DNA of 64,000 nt. Origin: Omphiscola glabra (Eukaryota > Mollusca > Gastropoda > Lymnaeidae). The stretch lies in the NCBI GenBank assembly GCA_964017045.1, contig OZ024808.1, positions 8,007,284 through 8,071,283 of the forward strand. Reading direction: 5' to 3'. Every line of letters begins with the position of its first letter. Position 1 is the first letter of the stretch. Below are positions 22,045 to 33,389 of the stretch, piece after piece. The notes under the pieces are model-generated. The model was given only the letters and a program-made list of their open reading frames with translations, made no database searches and was not told the DNA's origin. A program made the position numbers and the translations under genes.

Positions 22045-25000
22045 CATCCATGCCCATCTTATATTAGACATTGGTACCATCCATGCCCATCTTATATTAG
22101 ACATTGGTACCATCCATGCCCATCTTATATTAGACATTGGTACCATCCATGCCCATCTTGTATTAGACATTGGTACCATCCATGCCCATCTTATATTAGA
22201 CATTGGTACCATCCATGCCCATACCACCCATGCCAATCTTATATTAGACATTGGTACCATCCATGCCAATCTTATATTAGACATTGGTACCATCCATGCC
22301 AATCTTATATTAGACATTGGTACCATCCATGCCAATCTTATATTAGACATTGGTACCACCCATGCCAATCTTATATTAGACATTGGTACCATCCATGCCA
22401 ATCTTATATTAGACATTGGTACCACCCATGCCCATCTTATATTAGACATTGGTACCACCCATGCCAATCTTATATTAGAAATTGGTACCATCCATGCCAA
22501 TCTTATATTAGACATTGGTACCACCCATGCCCATCTTGTATTAGACATTGGTACCATCCATGCCAATCTTCATTGAGACATTGGTACCATCCATGCCAAT
22601 CTTCATTGAGACATTGGTACCACCCATGCCAATCTTATATTAGACATTGGTACCATCCATGCCCATCTTATATTAGACATTGGTACCATTCATGCCCATC
22701 TTGTATTAGACATTGGTACCATCCATGCCAATCTTATATTAGACATTGGTACCACCCATGCCAATCTTATATTAGACATTGGTACCATCCATGCCAATCT
22801 TATATTAGACATTGGTACCACCCATGCCAATCTTATATTAGACATTGGTACCACCCATGCCAATCTTATATTAGACATTGGTACCATCCATGCCCATCTT
22901 ATATTAGACATTGGTACCACCCATGCCCATCTTGTATTAGACATTGGTACCATCCATGCCCATCTTATATTAGACATTGGTACCATCCATGCCCATCTTG
23001 TATTAGACATTGGTACTACCCATGCCCATCTTATATTAGACATTGGTACCACCCATGCCAATCCTATATTAGACATTGGTACCATCCATGCCAATCTTCA
23101 TTGAGACATTGGTACCACCCATGCCAATCTTATATTAGACATTGGTACCATCCATGCCAATCTTATATTAGACATTGGTACCACCCATGTCAATCTTATA
23201 TTAGACATTGATACCATCCATGCCCATCTTATATTAGACATTGGTACGATCCATGCCCATCTTATATTAGACATTGGTACCATCCATGCCAATCTTATAT
23301 TAGACATTGGTACCACCCATGCCAATCTTATATTAGACATTGGTACCACCCATGCCAATCTTATATTAGACATTGGTACCATCCATGCCAATCTTCATTG
23401 AGACATTGGTACCATCCATGCCAATCTTATATTAGACATTGGTACCATTCATGCCCATCTTGTATTAGACATTGGTACCATCCATGCCAATCTTATATTA
23501 GACATTGGTACCACCCATGCCAATCTTATATTAGACATTGGTACCATCCATGCCAATCTTATATTAGACATTGGTACCACCCATGCCAATCTTATATTAG
23601 ACATTGGTACCACCCATGCCAATCTTATATTAGACATTGGTACCATTCATGCCCATCTTGTATTAGACATTGGTACCATCCATGCCAATCTTATATTAGA
23701 CATTGGTACCACCCATGCCAATCTTATATTAGACATTGGTACCATCCATGCCAATCTTATATTAGACATTGGTACCACCCATGCCAATCTTATATTAGAC
23801 ATTGGTACCACCCATGCCAATCTTATATTAGACATTGGTACCACCCATGCCAATCTTATATTAGACATTGGTACCATCCATGCCCATCTTATATTAGACA
23901 TTGGTACCACCCATGCCCATCTTGTATTAGACATTGGTACCATCCATGCCCATCTTATATTAGACATTGGTACCATCCATGCCCATCTTGTATTAGACAT
24001 TGGTACTACCCATGCCCATCTTATATTAGACATTGGTACCACCCATGCCAATCCTATATTAGACATTGGTACCATCCATGCCAATCTTCATTGAGACATT
24101 GGTACCACCCATGCCAATCTTATATTAGACATTGGTACCATCCATGCCCATCTTATATTAGACATTGGTACCACCCATGTCAATCTTATATTAGACATTG
24201 ATACCATCCATGCCCATCTTATATTAGACATTGGTACGATCCATGCCCATCTTATATTAGACATTGGTACCATCCATGCCAATCTTATATTAGACATTGG
24301 TACCACCCATGCCAATCTTATATTAGACATTGGTACCACCCATGCCAATCTTATATTAGACATTGGTACCACCCATGCCAATCTTATATTAGACATTGGT
24401 ACCATCCATGCCTATCTTCTAGTAGACATTGGTACCATCCATGCCAATCTTCATTGAGACATTGGTACCATCCATGCCAATCTTCATTGAGACATTGGTA
24501 CCATCCATGCCAATCTTATATTAGACATTGGTACCATCCATGCCCATCTTATATTAGATATTGGTACCACCCATGCCCATCTTGTATTAGACATTGGTAG
24601 CATCCATGCCCATCTTATATTAGACATTGGTACCATCCATGCCCATCTTGTATTAGACATTGGTACCACCCATGCCAATCTTATATTAGACATTGGTACC
24701 ACCCATGCCAATCTTATATTAGACATTGGTACCATCCATGCCAATCTTATATTAGACATTGGTACCACCCATGCCAATCTTATATTAGACATTGGTACCA
24801 TCCATGCCAATCTTCATTGAGACATTGGTACCATCCATGCCAATCTTATATTAGACATTGGTACCATCCATGCCCATCTTATATTAGACATTGGACCACC
24901 CATGCCCATCTTGTATTAGACATTGGTAGCATCCATGCCCATCTTATATTAGACATTGGTACCATCCATGCCAATCTTATATTAGACATTGGTACCATCC

Positions 25001-25363
25001 ATGCCCATCTTATATTAGACATTGGTACCACCCATGCCAATCTTATATTAGACATTGGACCACCCATGCCCATCTTGTATTAGACATTGGTAGCATCCAT
25101 GCCCATCTTATATTAGACATTGGTACCATCCATGCCAATCTTATATTAGACATTAGTACCATCCATGCCCATCTTATATTAGACATTGGTACCACCCATG
25201 CCAATCTTATATTAGACATTGGTACCATCCATGCCAATCTTATATTAGACATTGGTACCATCCATGCCTATCTTCTATTAGACATTGGTACCATCCATGC
25301 CAATCTTCATTGAGACATTGGTACCATCCATGCCAATCTTATATTAGACATTGGTACCATCCA
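22045..25363. repeat. 33-bp satellite array, about 100 copies, with higher-order structure
   Basis: The unit is CATTGGTACCATCCATGCCC then ATCTTATATTAGA. Each copy normally has a GGTACC. Variants are CATCC/CACCC, GCCC/GCCA, TTATATTAGA/TTGTATTAGA and a rarer TTCATTGAGA. Blocks are duplicated: the variant order around 22690-23390 recurs 990 bases (30 units) further on at about 23650-24400, and a smaller block with a one-base deletion (TTGGACCACC) recurs at 24891 and 25055. Because the unit is 11 codons, both strands carry long open frames. I treat the array as non-coding. Confidence 0.95.
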
Positions 25364-25414
25364 TTTAAATAACATTACATGCTGTAACATAAATCAATAA
25401 AAATCCTTGATTAT

Positions 25415-26000
25415 AAAAACCAGCGCAATGACATCTATTTCAGCTATAAAAACCAGTGAAAAGACATCTATTTCAGCTATAAAAACCAGTGAAAAGACAT
25501 CTATTTCAGCTATAAAAACCAGTGAAATGATATCTATTTCAGCTATAAAACCAGTGAAATGACATCTATTTCAGCTATAAAAACCAGTGAAAAGACATCT
25601 ATTTCAGCTATAAAAACCAGTGAAATGACATCTATTTCAGCTATAAAAATCAGTGAAATGACATCTATTTCAGCTATAAAACCAGTGAAATGACATCTAT
25701 TTCAGCTATAAAAACCAGCGAAATGACATCTAATTCATCTATAAAAACTAGGGAAATGACATCTATTTCAGCTATGAAAACCAGTGAAATGACATCTATT
25801 TCAGCTATAAAAACCAGCGAAATGACATCTATTTCAGCTATAAAAACCAGCGAAATGACATCTATTTCAGCTATAAAAACCAGCGAAATGACATCTATTT
25901 CAGCTATAAAAACCAGCAAAATGACATCTATTTCAGCTATAAAAACCAGCGAAATAACATATATTTCAGCTATAAAAACTAGTGAAATTACATCTAATTC
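25415..26000. repeat. Second 33-bp tandem repeat, about 18 copies, unrelated sequence
   Basis: The unit is AGCTATAAAAACCAGTGAAA then TGACATCTATTTC. It starts about 50 bases after the previous 33-bp array but shares no sequence with it. Copies alternate between CCAGTG and CCAGCG. Near 25530 and 25680 units lack one A. Confidence 0.93.
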
Positions 26001-26494
26001 GGCGATAATTATGCCTACATCTAAACGGCCTAACTTTAAGAAAATCGGGTGATCGATATTTAAACTATTCCCAATATCCCCCCAGATAAAAACTCGGATC
26101 TTTACCGAGGTCTTTTCACTTGAACAAAAAATGACAGCATTTAATGTTTGGTCTGAAGGTTAATAATTAGTAGCTAGGGTCGAGACAAGAAGGGAGCCAG
26201 CCAGCCAGGCAGTGCTCACACGTTAATGCCAGAGTTTAAAAAAAAATGTCATCAGATAATAGGCCTATTGAGTGTCAGGCCTCGGGGCTAAGGGCCTGGG
26301 ACACGAGTGGAGCACATCTTTAGACAGTTCCCTCGCCAGTAGGCTCGGTGGAGGATGTAATGTGTGTAAAGAAAAACGTGAAAAGGAGTCAGTTATTCTG
26401 TGGCAGTGTGCTAAGCTGTCAGCTTTGTTGTAAACATGATTTTTTGGGTTCAATGGCATCTGGTCAGAAGGGTCAATGGCAAGATGTCAGAATG
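26001..26494. other. Non-coding stretch, no gene seen
   Basis: Unique sequence between two tandem arrays, including a GCCAGCCAGCCAGGCA stretch near 26195. Small open frames have no recognisable content. Confidence 0.4.
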
Positions 26495-26935
26495 GCTTAT
26501 GACATGAATTCGGAACGACTTATAGCAAGATGACACAATAACATATGACAGGGAGACAGGATGGCATATGACATGAATTCATAACGGATTGTAGCAATAT
26601 TTTACAATGACATATGACAAGGGAGACAGGATGGCATATGACATGAATTCAGAACGGCTTATAGCAAGATGACACAATGACATATGACAGTGAGAAAGGA
26701 TGGCATATGACATGAAGTCAGAACGTTTTATAGCAAGATGACACAATGACAGGGATACAGAATGTCATATGACATGAATTCAGAACGGCTTATAGCAAGA
26801 TTTCACAATGACAAATGACAGGGAGACAGTATGGCATATGACATGAATTCATAACGGCTTAAAGCAAAATTTCACAATGACATATGACAAGGAGACAGGA
26901 TGGCATATGACATGAATTCATAAGAGTGCTAGACT
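26495..26935. repeat. Tandem repeat about 65-70 bp, about 6 copies
   Basis: The unit includes GGATGGCATATGACATGAATTC, then AACGGCTTATAGCAAGATGAC and ACAATGACATATGACAG (each quoted as part of the unit). Diverged units resume at 27105-27195 beyond an inserted element. Confidence 0.87.
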
Positions 26936-26951
26936 GTGATAAAGCTTTAGA

Positions 26952-27099
26952 GTAGATTCTTTAGACACAAACAAGTTGTTGTTTTCTTTACTGATGAAGG
27001 CACTTGCCGAAACGTCTACATTTGTATTTTTATAATCATCATAAAAGTTGAACATAAATTGTTTTATTTGCACAAAGTGTTTGTGTCTAATTAATCTAC
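26952..27099. mobile_element. 148-bp inverted-repeat element with hammerhead-like core
   Basis: The left end GTAGATTCTTTAGACACAAA matches the reverse complement of the right end (GTAGATTAATTAGACACAAA) at 17 of 20 bases, giving terminal inverted repeats of about 22 bases. It interrupts a tandem array. Inside, CTGATGA at 26991 is followed by a GGC-ACTT-GCC stem and GAAAC at 27009, resembling the conserved core of hammerhead ribozymes known from Penelope-like elements and retrozymes. There is one extra A between CTGATGA and the stem, and no clear stems I and III, so activity is doubtful. Confidence 0.5.
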
Positions 27100-27254
27100 A
27101 TGAATTCATGATGGCGTATGGCATACATTCAAAAAGGCATATGACATGATACTAGAATCCAATAACGCCTGTTGACATAATGGCATATGACATGGCGACA
27201 ACCACGAAGAACTTATCTCATATTGTTTTATAATTGAATTTTATTTTTTTATTA

Positions 27255-27440
27255 TCATAGCATTTGTATACCTTTCTATCATCATAGCAAATTTATCTTT
27301 CTATCACAGCACATGTATCTTTCTATCATCATAGCACATTTATCTCTCTATCATAGCACATGTATCTTTCTAGCATCATAGCACATGTATCTCTCTATCA
27401 TAGCACCTGTATCTTTCTATCATCATAGCACATTTAACTT
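27255..27440. repeat. Tandem repeat around TATCTTTCTATCATCATAGCA
   Basis: Words of 20-25 bases, such as CATAGCACATGTATCTTTC, repeat about eight times with two spacing classes depending on whether CATCAT is present. Confidence 0.8.
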
Positions 27441-27479
27441 TCTCTCTATGTTGACAATTCGTTCCCAACAATATGGACC

Positions 27480-28545
27480 TTGGACATGCTAAGAAATGGC
27501 TGTTCGTGTATCTAATGAAGAGCCACACTGAGCGTCATGTAGTAGACGTTTAGAAATGGCTGTCCGTGTATCTAATGAAGAGCCACACTGAACGTCATGA
27601 AGTAGATGTTCAGAAATGGCTGTCCGTGTATCTAATGAAGAGCCACACTGAACGTCATGAAGTAGATGCTCAGAAATGGCTGTTCGTGTATCTAATGAAG
27701 AGCCACACTGAGCCTCATGTAGTAGATGCTTAGAAATGGCTGTTCGTGTATCTAATGAAGAGCCACACTGAGAGTCATGTAGTAGACGTTTAGAAATGGC
27801 TGTCCGTGTATCTAATGAAGAGCCACACTGAGCCTCATGTAGTAGATGTTTATAGATGGTTGTCCGTGTATCTAATGAAGAGCCACACTGAACGTCATGA
27901 AGTAGATGCTCAGAAAGGGCTGTTCGTGTATCTAATGAAGAGCCACACTGAGCGTCATGTAGTAGATGCTTATAAATGGTTGTCCGTGTATCTAATGAAG
28001 AGCCACACTGAACGTCATGAAGTAGATTCTTAGAAATGGCTGTCCGTGTATCTAATGAAGAGCCACACTGAGCGTCATGTAGTAGACGTTTAGAAATGGC
28101 TGTCCGTGTATCTAATGAAGAGCCACACTGAGCCTCATGTAGTAGATGTTTATAAATGGTTGTCCGTGTATCTAATGAAGAGCCACACTGAACGTCATGA
28201 AGTAGATGCTCAGAAATGGCTGTTCGTGTATCTAATGAAGAGCCACACTGAGCCTCATGTAGTAGATGCTTATAAATGGTTGTCCGTGTATCTAATGAAG
28301 AGCCACACTGAACGTCATGAAGAAGATGCTCAGAAATGGCTGTTCGTATATCTAATGAAGAGCCACACTGAGCGTCATGTAGTAGATGCTTATAAATGGT
28401 TGTCCGTGTATCTAATGAAGAGCCACACTGAACGTCATGAAGTAGATGCTCAGAAAGGGCTGTTCGTGTATCTAATGAAGAGCCACACTGAGCCTCATGT
28501 ATTAGATTCTTAGAAATGGCTGTCCGTGTATCTAATGAAGTCGAG
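27480..28545. repeat. 60-bp tandem repeat, about 18 copies, dimeric organisation
   Basis: Every unit is 60 bp with an invariant core GTATCTAATGAAGAGCCACA. Subtypes alternate: one has CTCAGAAATGGCTGTTCG, another CTTATAAATGGTTGTCCG, so much of the array is a 120-bp dimer. The order of subtypes at 27781-28080 recurs from 28081. The 60-bp length keeps frames open, explaining open frames of 75 and 135 codons. Confidence 0.95.
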
Positions 28546-28835
28546 TGTTGATGCTTCCAAGGTTTGATATGTTGTTCGAATTAAGGCATTCCATCAGTGC
28601 TAAGGAAATATACATTTTTACTAAATTATATGGACTCGCCATTTTGTTTGTACAAGGGGGAGCTCCTAGATACGCTGTACAAAGGGAAGTAATGCGACTT
28701 CAGTAAGATTCAGCCTTAACTTGGTTTATCTCCCCCATCTCTTTTTTTTTTTTTTTTTTTTTTTTTTGCATAACGTTGAGGACACATGACACACAATATG
28801 TCATATAGACACACAAATAAGTTGACAAAATGCAT
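28546..28835. other. Unique spacer with T26 run
   Basis: It separates two arrays and includes an uninterrupted T run at about 28742-28767. No gene is seen. Confidence 0.5.
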
Positions 28836-29060
28836 ATATGCCATGTGGACATGCAAGGCTGTCACGTTGATATTTAAAGCCGTTGTGTTGACTTACAAAG
28901 TTGTCACGTTGACAACCAAAGCTGTCACGTTGATATTTATAACTGTTTTGTTCACTTACAAAGTAGTCACGTTGACGCACAAAGTTGTTATGTTGACTTA
29001 CAAAGTTGTCACGTTGACACATAAAGTTGTCATGTGGACACAAAAGTTGTCATGTTGACA
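28836..29060. repeat. 21-bp tandem repeat, about 10 copies
   Basis: The unit AAAGTTGTCACGTTGACTTAC varies at GTCACG/GTTATG and the last six bases. Confidence 0.88.
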
Positions 29061-29119
29061 CACGAACTTTGTCATGCCAAGCTCTCACGTGTCCAACTGT
29101 ACTCACACAAACACTAACG

Positions 29120-29265
29120 CATGACAACAGTACATGAATCCACACTCCCATCTGGATAAGACCATTAAACACAATCCATTCATCCACAATATTCTCACCT
29201 GGATTAGATCATTACACACAATCCATAGATCCAAACTCTCACATGGATAAGATCACGTAAACGCA
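29120..29265. repeat. Imperfect tandem repeat, about 55 bp, nearly 3 copies
   Basis: Copies share ACACAATCCAT...ATCCACA...CTCAC.TGGATAAGATCA with substantial divergence. Confidence 0.5.
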
Positions 29266-29869
29266 AAGATATCAGACAAACGATCACAAAGGACGGTAGT
29301 TTCGAGTCCAATAGACTAACCTTTCTCATAAAATAACTATAATTGCACCCTATTATTCCTATATAAGGATCTTTATTTAAACAGACCAATTTCACACGCA
29401 TCAAGATGCCACGCCGACATGTTTTAAAAAAATAAAGAAGGTATTTATATATATTTATGACAATTGAATGATTCCCCCCCCCCACCTGCTCCCACTTCAC
29501 CCCATCCTCTTTTCCTTTAAACCCAGTGTCAGGCAGAGCGCTAATGATTAACCACTGGCATTCTACCCTCGCCCGGCACTCGGTCGGCCAATTACACATC
29601 GACTAGCATCGCTCGTCTCCCAGACAAGATACTCTCTACCCCAAATAGAAGCCCCCCCCCCTCTCCCACAAACAAGGCGGTCCTCCCTTCCACTGGTCCT
29701 GTCTCCAGAGGCGGCTTCAGAAAAAAAGCAACATAAACAGACCGTGGAATGTGCGTGTATGAGACATGAGAGGTGTTGCCAGATGGGGTGACACAATTTA
29801 AATACTTTCACTTATGCATAGAGTTATTGAAAAGTTGGATTGGGTCACTAGTATTTTGGGAACGGGGGA
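29266..29869. other. Non-coding stretch, no gene seen
   Basis: Open frames on the minus strand here (131 and 82 codons) have no recognisable motifs, conserved-looking composition or splice context. C runs occur near 29473 and 29651. Confidence 0.4.
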
Positions 29870-30100
29870 CGTGGCCGGAGGGAGTGGGTCGACCGACAGG
29901 TGGAAGTGGGTCGACTGACCGGAGGGATGAGGACCGGTGAAAGTGGGTCGATTTACAGGTGGGGCGGGTCAAGAGACCGGTAGTAGTGGTTCAAGTGTCC
30001 AACGGAAGTGGGTTAAGTGACCGGTGGGAGGGAGTCACGTGTCCTCCGGTTGGAGTGGGTCGAGGGACCGCTGGAAGTGGGTCACGTTTCAGGTGTCTTC
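29870..30100. repeat. Degenerate tandem repeat, about 22 bp
   Basis: The word AGTGGGTCGAGTGACCGGTGG recurs about ten times with heavy substitution. It is G-rich on the plus strand. Confidence 0.7.
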
Positions 30101-30344
30101 GCCTCTGAATCCTCTACTGCTGTCTCTGCTTACTCGCGAACTGGTGACAATAGCAAGCCATGCTGATCAGTCGTCGATATTTGAGCCTTTCGCTGGTATA
30201 AGGGGGCTGCCGGGGGTGGTGGCTGCCGGGGGGTGGGGCGGGCAGTCAGAGAAATGTATACGACTCTCACCAATAATTCCAATTCGGTAGTCGGACTAAC
30301 TATGTGGTCACAAAGATACGCCTGCAGGCAATGTGTTTCCCCAG

Positions 30345-30470
30345 CTGACCACAATATGACTGCAATCATCACATTTCTTGAGTGATCTCACTGAGCGACC
30401 TCTACAAAAACATTTCAGCAATCACCACATTTATTGTGTGATCTCACTGGCCGAGAACACTTAAAGCAGT
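30345..30470. repeat. Imperfect direct duplication, about 65 bp
   Basis: Two copies share GCAATCA.CACATTT.TTG.GTGATCTCACTG. The rest of 30100-30860 is unique sequence without a recognised gene. Confidence 0.5.
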
Positions 30471-30867
30471 CACAAAACCATTGACAGCGACATCCATTCA
30501 TGCCAGGATTTCACACCTTGTCCGATATATCTATGTCAAGAAATAAGATCGCTGCCTCAGCATTGACATGCGCTCATTGTACATATATCATACTGCCAGT
30601 AAATCCACCATCCCAACCACTCACCCCCTCAATCGTTCCAGATCTAAGCTGGTCAGGTGGGGTTAGTAGCAGAAGTGTAACCGCAAAACATTTTTAACAA
30701 CGCCGATTGCTAATATTTATCGGAAATTTGTACTAACAAATGTGTGTATGAAAATTTTTGTTAAGCAAGAAATTTGTAGGATAGAAGTTTGTTAAAAATA
30801 AAAAAATAATAACAATATTTGCTCCAAGGAAAATTGTTTGGATGGAAATTTTTTATAACGGAAATGT

Positions 30868-31245
30868 TGAACCCTCACAATGCCACACAATTTCTCACAG
30901 TGCATCACGATCTCTCACAATAACTCACAGTGCCCCATGGTGCCTCACAATCCCTCACAATGCCTCAGTATGCCTCTCAATGCCTCATAATCCCATACAA
31001 TGCCTCACAGTGCCCCACAATCCCTCACAATGCATCACAATCCCTCATAATGACTCACAATCCCTCACAATCCCTTAAAATGCCTCACAATCCCTTACAA
31101 TGCCTCACAATCCCCCACAATGCCTCACAAACCCTCACATTGCCTCACAGTGCCCCAAAATGCCTAACAATACCTCACGATGCTTCATAATGCCTCACAA
31201 TGCCTCAAAGTGCCCTACAATGCCTCACAATCCCCCACAATGACG
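30868..31245. repeat. 10-bp tandem repeat CCTCACAATG
   Basis: About 37 decameric words (CCTCACAATG, CCTCACAATC, CCCCACAATG) occur in shuffled order with scattered changes such as GTGCCC. Confidence 0.9.
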
Positions 31246-31514
31246 AAGAATTAAGAGCTCAGTTTAATGAGTGTTAAAACGATCAATCTTTTCAATAGCT
31301 TGCTCATTGCTAATTTGAATTTATTGAAATGTTATGACGTTTAACCTTCGGCCCGTGGGCACGAATCCGACCTCGAATCCCCACTTCTCGATATTTTACA
31401 AAAATATCTCTGTGTGAGTGTATGTTTGAATGAAGGGCGAGTTAGGCGCCAACTTTTACTGTTAAAATAGACTAAAGCTGTGTTCAAAACAGAAATTCAC
31501 TTGTGTTTGTTTCA

Positions 31515-31985
31515 TTTCTATTTCAGCTGGTCAGCCATTATATCAGCTGGTCATTTATTATTTCGGCTGGTCACTCATTATTTCAGCTGGACATTTATTA
31601 TTTCAGTTGGTAACTCATTATTTAAACCGGTCACTTATTATTTCAGCTGGTCCCTCATTATTTCAGCTGGTCACTCGTTATTTCAGATGGTCACTCCTTA
31701 TTTCAGCTGGTCACTCATTATATAGCTGATCACTCCTAATTTCAGCTGGTCACTCATTATATCAGCTGGTCACTAATTATTTCAGCTGGTCACTTATCAT
31801 TTCAGCTGGTCCCTCATTATTTCAACTGGTCACTCATTATTTCACCTGGCCACTCATTATTTCACCTAGCCACTCATTATTTCACCTGGTCACTCAGTAT
31901 TTCACCTGACCACTCATTATTTCACCTGGTCACTCAGTATTTCACCTGACCACTCATTCTTTTACCTGGTCACTAATTATTATAG
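31515..31985. repeat. 20-bp tandem repeat, about 23 copies
   Basis: The unit is TTCAGCTGGTCACTCATTAT. A right-hand subtype has TTCACCTGGCC and a 40-bp dimer near 31880-31960. Confidence 0.92.
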
Positions 31986-32129
31986 TTGTCTGATTTCATA
32001 ACGTTGCCCACATTTTAACACAACGCACAAACTCAGAGCAGATGCCCCTTCGTTTAATGGCCTTGACACGATAATTTGTTAAAGTTATTAACCTTGAAAT
32101 GGAACTGACCAGCAGTCACGTTTATTTTT

Positions 32130-32465
32130 ACGCGTCTCCGGCAATATAACAACCAAAGTACGGGGTAGTAGTAGATCCATTGCCTCTGTCTCCTGCTATA
32201 TAAAAACCAAAGTAAGGGGTAGTAGTAGATCCATTGCCTCTGTCTCCTGCAATTATAACAACCAAAGTAAGGGGTAGTAGTAGATCCATTGCCTCTGTCT
32301 CCAGCAATATAACAACAAAAGCAAGGGGTAGTAGTAGTAGATCCATTGCCTCTGTCTCCAGCAATATAATAACCAATATATGGAGGAGAAGTAGATTCAT
32401 AGCCTCTGTCTCCCGCAATATAACAACCAATGTATGGTAGAGTAGTAGATCCATAGCCTCCGCTA
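32130..32465. repeat. 54-bp tandem repeat, about 6 copies
   Basis: The unit holds AGATCCATTGCCTCTGTCTC and GCAATATAACAACCAAAGTA followed by GGGGTAGTAGT. Spacing of AGATCCAT is 54 bases (32173, 32227). Variation in the number of AGT triplets alters later spacing. Confidence 0.9.
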
Positions 32466-32489
32466 CAATTGGGGAATGAAATCCTTCCA

Positions 32490-32605
32490 CTGGATTACGT
32501 TGTCTGCCAAGATCACCATCCACTGGATTACGTTGTCTGTCAAGAAATCCTTCCATCGGAAAAAAATATTTCATTGGATAAAGTTGTCTGTCTATTAAAT
32601 TTAAA
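32490..32605. repeat. Short duplication around CTGGATTACGTTGTCTG
   Basis: Two close copies and a diverged third (TTGGATAAAGTTGTCTGTC) sit between two larger arrays. Confidence 0.55.
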
Positions 32606-32609
32606 CTTT

Positions 32610-33245
32610 CTGTGTCAGGGGAATACATGTCCTGAACGAACCGACGAGACAGACGGACAGACAATTGGCCTGTCCAGTTGAAAGAACAAACAAACAGACA
32701 ACGGACATGTCCAGCTGAGAAGACGGACAGAATATACTTGTTTCCGCAGTTGGCAAGACAAACAGACAGACTAGTTCGAATGTCCATTTGAGAAGACAAA
32801 CAAGACAACGGTCATGTCCAGCTGAGAAGACGGACATAATATAATTGTCTCCGCAGTTGGTAAGATAAACAGACAGACAAGTTCGAATGTCCATTTGAGA
32901 AGACAAACAAGACAACGGTCATGTCCAGCTGAGAAGACGGACAGGAAATAATTGTCTCCGCAGTTGGTAAGACAGACAGACAAGTTCGAATGTCCATTTG
33001 AGAAGACAAACAAGACAACCGTCATGTCCAGCTGAGAAGACGGACAGGAAATAATTGTCTCCGCAGTTGGTAAGACAGACAGACAAGTTCGAATGTCCAT
33101 TTGAGAAGACAAACAAGACAACGGTCATGTCCAGCTGAGAAGACGGACAGGAAATAATTGTCTCCGCAGTTGGTAAGACAGACAGACAAGTTCGAATGTC
33201 CATTTGAGAAGAAAATCAAGGCAATGATCCTGTTCCAGTCGGCGA
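32610..33245. repeat. 103-107-bp tandem repeat, about 6 copies
   Basis: The unit includes GTTCGAATGTCCATTTGAGA, GGTCATGTCCAGCTGAGAAG and TTGTCTCCGCAGTTGGTAAG. Most copies are spaced 103 bases; copies with an extra ACAA are 107. The Cys/Leu-rich antisense frames are artefacts. Confidence 0.92.
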
Positions 33246-33389
33246 GACAAACAACCAAGACCTCCCAAAAAGTCGTGCCAAATCGAGCAGGCCCAAGAGA
33301 CAGACTTTACGGTCACGGCCGAGTGAAGCAATCACACAGTGCCGGACCACATTTCAAGATGACCTCCTTGACTCGCCTTTGACATATCC

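Noticed and set aside
22573..24201. Long plus-strand frames of an 11-residue HWYHPCQSYIR-type repeat protein
   Set aside because: The frame follows only from a 33-bp unit; the antisense strand is equally open, no initiation context or splice signals are seen, and unit differences show no codon-position bias by eye.
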